From assembly GCA_002292165.1 (NCBI GenBank), contig DBBK01000122.1:34604-56257 (forward strand): a DNA stretch of 21,654 nucleotides, read 5' to 3'. The DNA is from Brevundimonas sp. UBA986 (GTDB lineage Bacteria > Pseudomonadota > Alphaproteobacteria > Caulobacterales > Caulobacteraceae). The notes under the pieces were generated by a model. The model ran no database searches. It saw only the letters and a program-made list of their open reading frames with translations, and was not told the DNA's origin. Positions 1 to 6,758 of the stretch are shown here, one piece after another; within the stretch, counting starts at the first letter, position 1; the number at the start of each line of letters is the position of its first letter. The translations under genes and the position numbers were made by a program.

Positions 1-2257
1 GATCGCACCCGGGCGCGCAACTCTGCTCGACGGCCTGTTCCCGGCCGCCGACCGCCATCGCCACGACGGCCGCCAGGGCCCTGACCTTCTCATCAAGGCC
101 GGGACGTTCGACGTCGCAGTCTGCAATCCGCCCTTCTCCGATCTTCAGGCCCATCTGGCTGCGGCGCTGAAGTCCCTCGCGGACGGCGGGCGGATGGCGG
201 CGATCGTCCCGCTGACGGCTCTTGCCGACACCGCCTTGAGACGTGGGCTTGAGCGAGACGGCGCCATGGTCTGCGCCGTCGCCTTCCCGGCGCGCGCCTT
301 CGCCAAACACGGTACCTCCGTCGAAACGGGCCTGTTGGTGATGGACCGCGGCGGGGCTCTGACCTGGGATGGGTTCCTGCATCAGCCCGAAGATCTTGAG
401 GCGACCGCCCGGATCCTCGCCGCGCTCCCGGCGCGCGCCACGGCCAGGCCGCGAGTGCGTCTGACCCTGGACGCCGGGGCCCTCCTCGCCCCGCGTGAAC
501 GGGGCCTCGCCCTGCCGGCAGGCCGCCTCGGCTTCCTCGCGGGGGCGGCGCCTCTGGCCTATGCGGTGCGCGCCTGGACCGGAGAAGGCCGCGACGTCGG
601 CCTCTATCAGGCCCACGCCCCGGCCCGCATCGACCTGCCCGATCCGCGTCCCCATCCCTCGCCCCTGGTCGAGTCCGGTCCCATGGCCTCGGTCGCACCA
701 CCGGCGCCGACCTATCGCCCGGTCCTGCCACCGGCCGTGCGCGACGACGGCCGGATCTCCGACGCCCAGGCCGAGACGGTGATCTACGCCGGCGAGGCCC
801 ATGCCGCCGAACTGCCGGGGCGGTGGCGTGCGGGCGAGACGGCCCATGAGATGGTTCTCGTGCGCGACGATGACGCGGACGCCGGCCAGTTCCGGCGCGG
901 CTTCTTTCTCGGAGACGGCACGGGCTGCGGCAAGGGCCGCCAGATCGCGGCCATCGTCGCCGACAACATGGCCCAAGGTCGGGTGCGGGCTCTGTGGCTC
1001 TCCCGGAACGACGCCCTGCTGGAAGACGCCCGGCGCGACTGGGCCGCGATCGGCGGCGGCGCCCATGACATCGTCCCCCTCTCGAGCTGGAAACAGGGCG
1101 ACGTGATCCGGTTGGATCGCGGGATTCTGTTCACCACCTACGCCACCCTGCGCCAGCCGGCGCGGGGCGGTCGTCAATCCCGGCTCGACCAGATCGTCGC
1201 CTGGCTCGGCGAAGACTTCGACGGCGTGATCGCCTTCGACGAGGCCCATGCGATGGCCAATGCGGCCGGGGGCGGCAAGGGCGCGCGCGGCGCGAAGAAG
1301 GCCTCGCTCCAAGGCATTGCTGGGTTGGCCTTGCAGAACCGGCTGCCGAACGCCCGGATCGTCTATGTCTCGGCGACCGGGGCGACGACGGCGGAGAACC
1401 TTGCCTATGCCGCGCGGCTGGGATTGTGGGGCGGACCCGAGGCGCCCTTCATGTCGCGCGCCGACTTTCTCGACGCCATGGACCGGGGCGGGGTCGCGGC
1501 CATGGAGCTGGTGGCGCGCGAGCTCAAGGCGCTCGGCCTCTATGTGGCGCGGAGCCTGTCGTTCGAGGGCGTCGAATATGAACCCCTCGTCCACCCGCTG
1601 ACGTCGGATGATATCGCCATCTGGGACCAGTGGGCCGAGGCCTTCCAACTGATCCACGCCAACCTGGCCGAGGCCCTCAAGGCGACAGGTCTCAATGATG
1701 AGGAGGGCAAGGCGAAAAGCGGCCAAGCGGCCTCAGCGGTCCATTCCGCCTTCGAGGGCGCCAAGCTGCGCTTCTTCGGCCATCTGCTGGCAGGCCTGAA
1801 GGCACCGAGCCTGGTCGCCTCGATCCGCGACGACCTCGCTTCGGACCGGTCGGCCGTCGTGCAAATCGTCTCGACCAATGAGGCGGTGATGGAGCGCCGC
1901 CTGTCCTCTATCCCGCCCGAGGAATGGAACAATCTGTCGATAGACCTGACCCCGCGTGAATACGTCCTCGACTATCTGCGCGAGGCCTTCCCCATCCATC
2001 TGATGGAGGCGATCGAGGACGACGACGGGACCATCACCCTGGTTCCGGTGATGGACGACGGGCGACCCGCCATCAGCCAGGAGGCGCTGGCTCTGCGGGC
2101 GGCCCTGATCGAGAAGATGGCCTGCCTGCCCGCCGTGCCCGGCGTGCTCGACGCCCTCCTGGAGGCCTTCGGCACGGACGCCGTCGCCGAGATCAGGGGA
2201 TGCTTCCGCCGGTCACCCGCGCGCCCGCCTTTTCGATCCGCAAGCGGCCCGCTGTGA
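1..2257 (+). CDS. Methyltransferase/strawberry-notch-type helicase, 5' partial and missing its C-terminal half
   Basis: The reading frame is open from the first base, so the start lies upstream; about 751 residues are visible. Near the left edge the motif NPPF (bases 125-136) matches motif IV of adenine-type DNA methyltransferases. Further on, GDGTGCGKGRQ (about 911-943) is a Walker A loop and DEAH (1238-1249) a Walker B/DEAH box, in the arrangement of the strawberry-notch AAA domain. Known relatives run well beyond 1,000 residues and continue past a 'FGTDAVAE' stretch into a helicase C-terminal domain. Here that stretch is followed by about 20 unrelated residues and a stop, so motif VI is absent. 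The tail overlaps the next gene by 58 bp. A deletion joining two genes near 2195 is the simplest explanation. ATP-dependent remodelling or helicase activity is therefore doubtful. The family call is strong; the loss of the C-terminus is inferred from remembered family length. Confidence 0.8.
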   Translation, partial: IAPGRATLLDGLFPAADRHRHDGRQGPDLLIKAGTFDVAVCNPPFSDLQAHLAAALKSLADGGRMAAIVPLTALADTALRRGLERDGAMVCAVAFPARAFAKHGTSVETGLLVMDRGGALTWDGFLHQPEDLEATARILAALPARATARPRVRLTLDAGALLAPRERGLALPAGRLGFLAGAAPLAYAVRAWTGEGRDVGLYQAHAPARIDLPDPRPHPSPLVESGPMASVAPPAPTYRPVLPPAVRDDGRISDAQAETVIYAGEAHAAELPGRWRAGETAHEMVLVRDDDADAGQFRRGFFLGDGTGCGKGRQIAAIVADNMAQGRVRALWLSRNDALLEDARRDWAAIGGGAHDIVPLSSWKQGDVIRLDRGILFTTYATLRQPARGGRQSRLDQIVAWLGEDFDGVIAFDEAHAMANAAGGGKGARGAKKASLQGIAGLALQNRLPNARIVYVSATGATTAENLAYAARLGLWGGPEAPFMSRADFLDAMDRGGVAAMELVARELKALGLYVARSLSFEGVEYEPLVHPLTSDDIAIWDQWAEAFQLIHANLAEALKATGLNDEEGKAKSGQAASAVHSAFEGAKLRFFGHLLAGLKAPSLVASIRDDLASDRSAVVQIVSTNEAVMERRLSSIPPEEWNNLSIDLTPREYVLDYLREAFPIHLMEAIEDDDGTITLVPVMDDGRPAISQEALALRAALIEKMACLPAVPGVLDALLEAFGTDAVAEIRGCFRRSPARPPFRSASGPL

Positions 2258-2868
2258 TCTGGGGACTCGACGACTACGTCCGCGACGGCAGCCTGGCGTT
2301 GCTGGCGGGTCAGGCCACGGCCCAATCCGTCGACTGGCGCAATGCCGGCGGCGACCTGTTCGGCCGACCGGTCTTGCAACCGGTTTCGGACCTCGCGGGC
2401 GCCGAGGATCTGACACCCCGGCTGGCGCCGCTCTCCCAGCCCTTCATGGAGGCGATCGCCGCCGCGGCCGAGCGGCATGGGCTTGACCCCAAGATGCTCC
2501 ACGCCTTGGTCATCGTGGAATCCGCCTATCGGGTTGATGCTGTGTCTCCCGTCGGCGCCGGCGGCCTGACCCAGTTGATGCCGGGAACCGCTGCGGACCT
2601 CGCGGTCCGCGACCGGTTCGATCCGATCGAGAACCTGAACGGCGGGGCGGACTATCTGGCCAGGCAGCTGCTCCGCTTCGGGGACGTCCGGCTGGCGTTC
2701 GCGGCCTATAATTCGGGGCCGGACCGCGTCGCCCGGCTCGGCCGCATCCCCAATATTGCCGAGACCCAGGCCTATGTCGCGGCTGCGGTGGACTGTTATC
2801 TGGCGCTCTCGGCCGGTCGCGGCGCCCGCAACTCCCGGCAATGCCGGGCGCCGGAGCCGGCGCGATGA
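2200..2868 (+). CDS. Lytic transglycosylase, SLT (family 1) domain
   Basis: The 222-residue product carries the full SLT signature: catalytic Glu107 in IVESAY, then GLTQLMPGTA (about 122-131), NLNGGADYLARQL (145-157) and AFAAYNSGP (about 167-174). Such enzymes cleave the glycan strand of peptidoglycan to 1,6-anhydro-muramyl products. In mobile elements they usually open the wall for DNA transfer. No convincing signal peptide is visible. The N-terminus lies in the overlap with the truncated helicase, so the start is uncertain: ATG 2200 is preceded by a close AGGGG, while GTG 2255 is an alternative. The original N-terminus, including any export signal, may have been lost in the same deletion that truncated the upstream gene. 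The downstream gene overlaps by an ATGA junction at 2865. Confidence 0.85.
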   Translation: MLPPVTRAPAFSIRKRPAVIWGLDDYVRDGSLALLAGQATAQSVDWRNAGGDLFGRPVLQPVSDLAGAEDLTPRLAPLSQPFMEAIAAAAERHGLDPKMLHALVIVESAYRVDAVSPVGAGGLTQLMPGTAADLAVRDRFDPIENLNGGADYLARQLLRFGDVRLAFAAYNSGPDRVARLGRIPNIAETQAYVAAAVDCYLALSAGRGARNSRQCRAPEPAR

Positions 2869-3146
2869 CCCCCGCGACCGAGCCGGTCGCGCCCCTGGCC
2901 GGGACCGCCGACGAGGACCTGCTGACGCGCAAGGAGGCGTCGGCCTTCCTGATCCAGTTCGGCATCCGCATGAAACCCGAGACCCTCGCCCGGCTGTGGT
3001 CGACCGGCGGCGATGGGCCGCCCTGCCTCCACGTTCGTCACAAACCCTATTATCCGCGTGGCGTGCTGCGCGCCTGGGCGCTCGAACAGGTCAGTGACCT
3101 GCGGGCTTCCGCGCCACCGGCGGCACGGGGGCGGCGCCATGGGTGA
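2865..3146 (+). CDS. Small HTH (MerR/excisionase-like) DNA-binding protein
   Basis: The product is 93 residues. ATG 2865 overlaps the stop of the transglycosylase gene in an ATGA junction, which favours this start over ATG 2841 inside the upstream gene. The pattern 'LLTRKEASAFL ... TLARLWSTGGDGPP ... YYPRGVLRAWAL' fits the winged helix-turn-helix of excisionase/MerR-type proteins: a helix starting LTRKEA, a recognition segment TLARLW, and a wing with a Tyr-Tyr pair before the last helix. Such proteins in integrative elements act as recombination directionality factors or transcription regulators. Which of the two this is cannot be told. It is the first of three small genes that overlap by a few bases (2865-3734), suggesting translational coupling. 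Confidence 0.65.
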   Translation: MTPATEPVAPLAGTADEDLLTRKEASAFLIQFGIRMKPETLARLWSTGGDGPPCLHVRHKPYYPRGVLRAWALEQVSDLRASAPPAARGRRHG

Positions 3147-3345
3147 CGTGGGTCTGGAAGGGTTCCGGACCGACTGGGCGCCCACGGTGGCCGATCTGCT
3201 GATCGATCCGGCGGTCAGCTTCGCGCTGAAGGACGTTCTGCGAACCTGGGAAGTCCGTGATCCCGTCGATGCGGCGCGGGATGCCCGGTTGCTGGCGGAG
3301 GTGCTGGAGCGCCGGGCGGACGAGGCCGTGTCATGGAGACGGTGA
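3139..3345 (+). CDS. Conserved small hypothetical protein of integrative elements
   Basis: A 68-residue acidic product. ATG 3139 overlaps the upstream stop by 8 bp, and its own stop overlaps the next gene by 13 bp, which supports real translation in a coupled operon. The sequence 'WAPTVADLLIDPAVSFALKDVLRTW' followed by 'RDPVDAARDARLLAEVLERRADE' predicts three or four amphipathic helices with no catalytic motif, membrane segment or Cys/His cluster. It resembles short proteins I associate with alphaproteobacterial elements next to AlpA-like genes, but I cannot name a family. A partner of one of the flanking HTH proteins is possible from position only. Confidence 0.55.
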   Translation: MGDVGLEGFRTDWAPTVADLLIDPAVSFALKDVLRTWEVRDPVDAARDARLLAEVLERRADEAVSWRR

Positions 3346-3734
3346 CCGTCCCACCCTTCGACGAGCTGGAAGACCGGATTCTGCCCTGGTCCCAGGTGAA
3401 GGTCATCTGCGGTCTGAGCCGGACGACGGTCTGGCGCATGCAGAAGACCGGAGATTTCCCGGCCTGTGTCCAGGTCTCTCGCAACCGAGTCGGTTGGTGG
3501 CAAAGCGAAATCCTGGCCTGGCGACGAGCGCGGACGCCGCGCCGTCTGCCGGAGCCGCGCGCCATTCCGGCAAGGCCCGAGCCCGTGAAGCCATCGGTCA
3601 GGCCCATCCTGGAAGCGCCCCAGCCAGAACCGCCGCCGGAAATCGTGACGAGCCCGGACCTGTCCGCCAAGACCCGCCGCAAACGCAAAGCCGCCGTTCC
3701 TGAAAACCAGACGGCGTTCGACTTCGGAGGCTAG
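3333..3734 (+). CDS. AlpA-like HTH regulator with proline-rich tail
   Basis: The product is 133 residues. Residues about 17-65 match the AlpA/phage-regulatory fold: 'ILPWSQVKVICGLSRTTVWRMQKTGDFPACVQVSRNRVGWWQSEILAW', with the helix-turn-helix 'CGLSRTTVWRM' and the hallmark 'FP..V.....VGW...EI..W'. AlpA proteins activate integrase or excision functions of cryptic prophages and elements. The second half is rich in Pro, Glu and basic residues and is probably disordered; this tail is longer than in classical AlpA (about 70 residues). The gene overlaps the previous one by 13 bp. Its TAG stop shares the palindrome CTAG (3731-3734) with the stop of the convergent gene. Confidence 0.75.
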   Translation: METVTVPPFDELEDRILPWSQVKVICGLSRTTVWRMQKTGDFPACVQVSRNRVGWWQSEILAWRRARTPRRLPEPRAIPARPEPVKPSVRPILEAPQPEPPPEIVTSPDLSAKTRRKRKAAVPENQTAFDFGG

Positions 3735-3997
3735 GGGCGGCAGGCGGTTGGTTCGACCCGCTTGAAACGGACGCGGTCCGCGCCGACAATCAGGACAGCG
3801 TCGAAGCCGGCGTCGCCCCAGGCCCTGCTCTGTACGGAGGGAGTCGCCGGGTCGGTCGGGTTCGCCCACCATTGCGGCAGGCCCGCGCTCTTGGGCAGCA
3901 TATAGCCGATCTTGCGCTCCATCTCGACGAAGGAGAGCTCGAGGTCGTCGGTCTTCTGCCTGCGAAGATAGTCCCGAAGCGGATCGTATTTGGCCAT
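3731..3997 (-). CDS. DUF7662-like small protein
   Basis: The product is 88 residues from ATG 3997, which has GAGAG seven bases upstream. An in-frame ATG at 4009 is less likely. The pattern 'KYDPLRDYLRRQ', 'LSFVEMERKIGYMLPKSA', 'QWWANP' and 'AWGDAGFDAVLI...VRFKR' is the one I know from DUF7662 domain proteins: a Tyr-Leu opening helix, a 'sF.eiE..ig..LP.sA' helix, a WWaN strand and a C-terminal beta strand. The function is unknown; these proteins are often found alone or near restriction and mobile genes. It lies downstream of two broken defence genes on the same strand and converges with the AlpA-like gene. Confidence 0.6.
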   Translation of the reverse strand: MAKYDPLRDYLRRQKTDDLELSFVEMERKIGYMLPKSAGLPQWWANPTDPATPSVQSRAWGDAGFDAVLIVGADRVRFKRVEPTACRP

Positions 3998-4084
3998 GCG
4001 GACTCTCATAACGGATGTCGGCTTTTTCGTGAGCCCTGTCGCGGAAGCCTTTGGCCATCCGACTGGCGTTTCTGTCTCTCGCCG

Positions 4085-4369
4085 TTAGGACAGCCAGGGC
4101 GCCACCTGAGCGCCGACCAAGGGGCGCTTGTCGAAAACGAAGAGATCAACGACACCAGCGAAACGGGCGTCGGCGCCGAAGGTCTCGCGCACGATGGGCC
4201 CTTGCCCGCCTCGACCACCTCCGACTCCCGCACCGGACGCCAATCTTCAGAGAGCCGATAATACCCGCCCCTGGTCAGGGCGGCTTCAGCCCGGTCCACA
4301 TCTTTGATCCCCAGCCCGCGTCCGCGAAGCAGGGCGATCTGGTCAGGGACAGCCGGAGGGGTTTGGCAT
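4085..4369 (-). pseudogene. Broken Abi_2 (AbiD/AbiF-type) abortive-infection gene
   Basis: One frame reads 'VPDQIALLRGRGLGIKDVDRAEAALTRGGYYRLSEDWRPVR', the N-terminal signature of Abi_2 proteins (a DQI..L..RGL opening, then GYYRLS). The continuation is in another frame: 'IVRETFGADARFAGVVDLFVFDKR', which matches the family's 'F..iv.LY.FD..LR' segment. The shift falls near the GGGCCC run at about 4196-4201. The ATG at 4367-4369 is out of frame with the first block; a second shift in the AAACCCC run just after it would restore it. The remaining coding length is about 95 codons, against roughly 300 for intact members, and it ends at TAA 4085-4087. It is therefore a truncated, frameshifted remnant and is unlikely to be functional. 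Confidence 0.7.
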
Positions 4370-4381
4370 AGGGTGTCGGCA

Positions 4382-4621
4382 TCAGCGCACCCCAGAAACA
4401 CGAAACCCGGCCCGTACGTCCTGAGACGCAGAGGAGACCGGCCCGCTCCAGGGCGAGGCAGTGCTGGGATAGAGCTGCGCCGTGCCCACGAATTTCGCAT
4501 CCCGGCCGCCATCGGGCCCCTTTGCGAAGCCCTGCACCCCGGCGCCCAGAAGAACCTTGCAGATCAGGACCACGAGGGTTTCGAACTGTTCGGGACTCAG
4601 GTCCTCGTAGGCGTATTTCAT
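4382..4621 (-). pseudogene. N-terminal remnant of an Mrr-like restriction endonuclease
   Basis: ATG 4621 opens 'MKYAYEDLSPEQFETLVV', followed by 'ICKVLLGAGVQGFAKGPDGGRDAKFVGTAQLYPS'. This resembles the start of Mrr/restriction-endonuclease-like proteins: a helix with LSPEQFE, then 'G..V.....GPDGGRDA.F', whose Asp residues and following beta strand belong to the PD-(D/E)xK-type core. After about 60 residues ('ASPWSG', near 4442) the similarity stops and the frame ends at 4382 in unrelated residues. The usual QxK part of the core and the C-terminal region are missing. It sits head-to-tail with the Abi_2 remnant, so the two were probably fused by a deletion. Confidence 0.6.
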
Positions 4622-4754
4622 TCGACGTCCGATAGAATCGTGGTCGCTTCCCCGAAGCGTCCGGGCCATGGTCGACTGAAGGCGTCCGCTAGTCAAAGTT
4701 GTTTTGCCGGCGTCGCGTACGGTGGGGGAAGCCCGCCTGAAACAGGGATGGGAG

Positions 4755-5570
4755 ATGGCGGCGGAAACGACCGTGACAACGACATTGGCGACGAATGTGA
4801 CCTCATTCGTCGAGGTCTTTCGCATCCTGCGTCTGGCGGCGGTGCGAGCGAAGGAATGGGTGCTGGCCAATGAGCCTCTCCTGTCGTCCTTGCTCGACAC
4901 CTGGGTGCGCTTTCACGCCCTGGACCGTAGCGGCTGGCTGCCCCACCACACGACACCCTTCAACCGGCTCGATCCCGCCGAGCAGGACCCCGCTGTGGCG
5001 CGCCGGATCGTGGAGGCCTTTTACGAGGAGGAATGGCCAGCGGTGGAGGCGGCCTTTCGCGCCCGCCTCCAGACCCACGCCTTCGATGAAGAAACCCTTG
5101 CGACCTTCGACGAGGCGCTCGTCGCGCACCGACTCGAGCTTTTCCGTGCGACCCCGCGCACCCTGTTCCCGGATATCGAACGCAAGGCGCGCGAGACGTT
5201 GCAGGGGCACGGCGTGACGTCCCAGGCCAGTCTGCGCGAGCTCAGAAAATCCGTGGACGCCCTGGGAGTGGCCAACTTCACCCGCACTGGCGTCGTCAGC
5301 TTCAAACTCTACCGGATGTTCTCCGACCACCTGTATTCCCAGGTGAAGACCCCGGAACGCCTGGCGGAGGTGGCCGCCGATCCGGTGCCGAACCGTCACG
5401 CGGCCCTGCATGGGCTCGTGGTCTATTCGACCCGGCAGGCCAGCGTGAACGCCCTCATCATGGCGGAATACGCCCATCTATCCATCCTCGCCGTCGCCCA
5501 GGCCCTCGTTGATCGCGACGCCGCCCGCCTTTCCTCGCCGGAAAACCACCATGTCCTCGCCGACTCTTGA
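4755..5570 (+). CDS. Helical protein with a HEPN-like RX4H motif, function unknown
   Basis: The product is 271 residues from ATG 4755; ATG 4704 is possible but adds an unconserved-looking leader. The sequence is largely helical, with 'GWLPHHTTPF' (about 60-69), 'RTLFPDIERKARE' (135-147) and near the C-terminus 'PNRHAALHGLVVYSTRQASVNALI'. R214-H-A-A-L-H219 is an RX4H arrangement with a polar residue after the Arg, as in HEPN ribonuclease domains, followed by the long helix expected there. HEPN proteins are common toxins and anti-phage RNases. I recognise the 'NRHaalHG' type of C-terminus from uncharacterised proteins of defence-rich regions, but know no tested function. It overlaps the next gene by 20 bp and leads a three-gene run. 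Being beside broken defence genes supports, but does not prove, a defence role. Confidence 0.6.
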   Translation: MAAETTVTTTLATNVTSFVEVFRILRLAAVRAKEWVLANEPLLSSLLDTWVRFHALDRSGWLPHHTTPFNRLDPAEQDPAVARRIVEAFYEEEWPAVEAAFRARLQTHAFDEETLATFDEALVAHRLELFRATPRTLFPDIERKARETLQGHGVTSQASLRELRKSVDALGVANFTRTGVVSFKLYRMFSDHLYSQVKTPERLAEVAADPVPNRHAALHGLVVYSTRQASVNALIMAEYAHLSILAVAQALVDRDAARLSSPENHHVLADS

Positions 5571-5922
5571 CGATCTCGAGGCGGCGAAGGCCGCACTGCA
5601 GGCCGCGCTCGCGCGCCAGGACTCGTATGACGGCAACAATCCCAACAAATATGCGACGCTGGTGCGAGAGGCCCGCGAGAGAGTCGCCGCGCTCACCCGA
5701 ACCCTGAAGGCGTCCGGTGTTCTGGCCCGGACCGACCATGAAAGGCTTGAAGCGCGCCTCGACGCCGCCTTCCCGGGTACTGGTCACAGGGACCGCGTCA
5801 CCTTCGAGGGCAAGCGCTATGAACGCTGGTGGAGCCCGGCGACCCGGTCGCTCTCCGGCCAGCCGATGACCTGGAACAAGGGCTGGACCTTCGTTGAAAC
5901 CACCGGTTCCGGCGCGGACTGA
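5551..5922 (+). CDS. Small coiled-coil hypothetical protein
   Basis: The product is 123 residues from ATG 5551, which lies inside the 3' end of the upstream gene; an in-frame ATG at 5509 would lengthen the overlap and is less likely. Residues 6-50 are rich in Ala, Leu, Glu and Arg with heptad-like spacing ('DDLEAAKAALQAALARQD', 'VREARERVAALTRTLK'), suggesting a short coiled coil. The C-terminal part ('VTFEGKRYERWWSPAT', 'MTWNKGWTFV') looks like a small beta module rich in Trp and Tyr. I do not recognise a family. The 20-bp overlap with the HEPN-motif gene implies coupled translation. An antitoxin or partner role is conceivable from layout only. Confidence 0.55.
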   Translation: MSSPTLDDLEAAKAALQAALARQDSYDGNNPNKYATLVREARERVAALTRTLKASGVLARTDHERLEARLDAAFPGTGHRDRVTFEGKRYERWWSPATRSLSGQPMTWNKGWTFVETTGSGAD

Positions 5923-5944
5923 ACCCGGAGGAGGCTGGAAAGGG

Positions 5945-6727
5945 ATGAACCGCATGCCGATGATGGTTCTGGAAGGCGACCCAGAGGAGGCGCGCGACGC
6001 GGCCTATGCTTGCCTCGACGCCATGGACGCCGCGCCGCCAAGCGAGAGGCCCGCACTGGCTCTGAAAGCCATCCGCGCCGACGCGACCCTGCTCGACGGC
6101 TATCTGGCCGCCGCGGACGTCGCGCCGCCGGGAACGACGGAGGCGGCGACGGCCTGGCTCGCCGCCCGGGAGCTCGCACGTCGCGAGGCCGGCGCCCGAT
6201 TGGACGCGGACCACGGGGTCCTTTGGAGCAATCTGCATGCCCGGCCCTATCTGCGCGCCTGCGCCGGTTACGCCGCCTGCTGTTTTGACCGGCGCGAATA
6301 CGAGGCGGCGATCGCCCAATGCCGTCGACTGCTGATCCTGGACGCCTTTGATCCCCTTGAGGCCGCGCCCTTGCTCGGCGCCTGCCTGATCCTGGCCGGT
6401 GATCTGGCGGGTTTCGAGGCGCTCCGGGCGCATTGTGCGGATGATGATCGACCGCAATGGCTCTATGTCGACGCCTTCCATGCGGCGACCACCCGGTTGC
6501 CGGCGCGGGTCCGAAATGCGCGCATCGACCGGGCGATCAAAAGCAATCGCTACGTGCCGGGAGGCCTTCTCTCGGCGCCGTCCGACGCCGATGGCGTCGA
6601 ATATTATGCGCCTGGGAGCGGGGAGGAGGCCCTCGTCATCGTCGCGTCCCGGCCAGGTCGTCTTTGGCGTATGCGCCCCGGAGCGCTGGGCGTCCTCACC
6701 CGGCGGGTCAGTGCGAGACGCGATTGA
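5945..6727 (+). CDS. TPR-like (ST7-type) repeat protein
   Basis: The product is 260 residues from ATG 5945, with a purine-rich GGAGGAGGCTGGAAAGGG tract just upstream. The middle shows TPR-like helical pairs: 'ARPYLRACAGYAACCFDRREYEAAIAQCRRLLILDAFDPL' and 'EAAPLLGACLILAGDLAGFEAL'. The 'RPYLRA..G.A.C....ReyeaAI' opening resembles ST7-like TPR modules of bacterial proteins. No enzyme motif, signal peptide or membrane segment is visible, so it is probably a cytoplasmic protein-interaction scaffold. It follows the coiled-coil gene by 22 bp, likely in the same operon, and converges with abiEii, whose stop is about 30 bp away. A role with the HEPN-motif protein is inference. Confidence 0.6.
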   Translation: MNRMPMMVLEGDPEEARDAAYACLDAMDAAPPSERPALALKAIRADATLLDGYLAAADVAPPGTTEAATAWLAARELARREAGARLDADHGVLWSNLHARPYLRACAGYAACCFDRREYEAAIAQCRRLLILDAFDPLEAAPLLGACLILAGDLAGFEALRAHCADDDRPQWLYVDAFHAATTRLPARVRNARIDRAIKSNRYVPGGLLSAPSDADGVEYYAPGSGEEALVIVASRPGRLWRMRPGALGVLTRRVSARRD

Positions 6728-6758
6728 CTGAAGGTCGGCTGAGTCGGCTCCGGGATTT

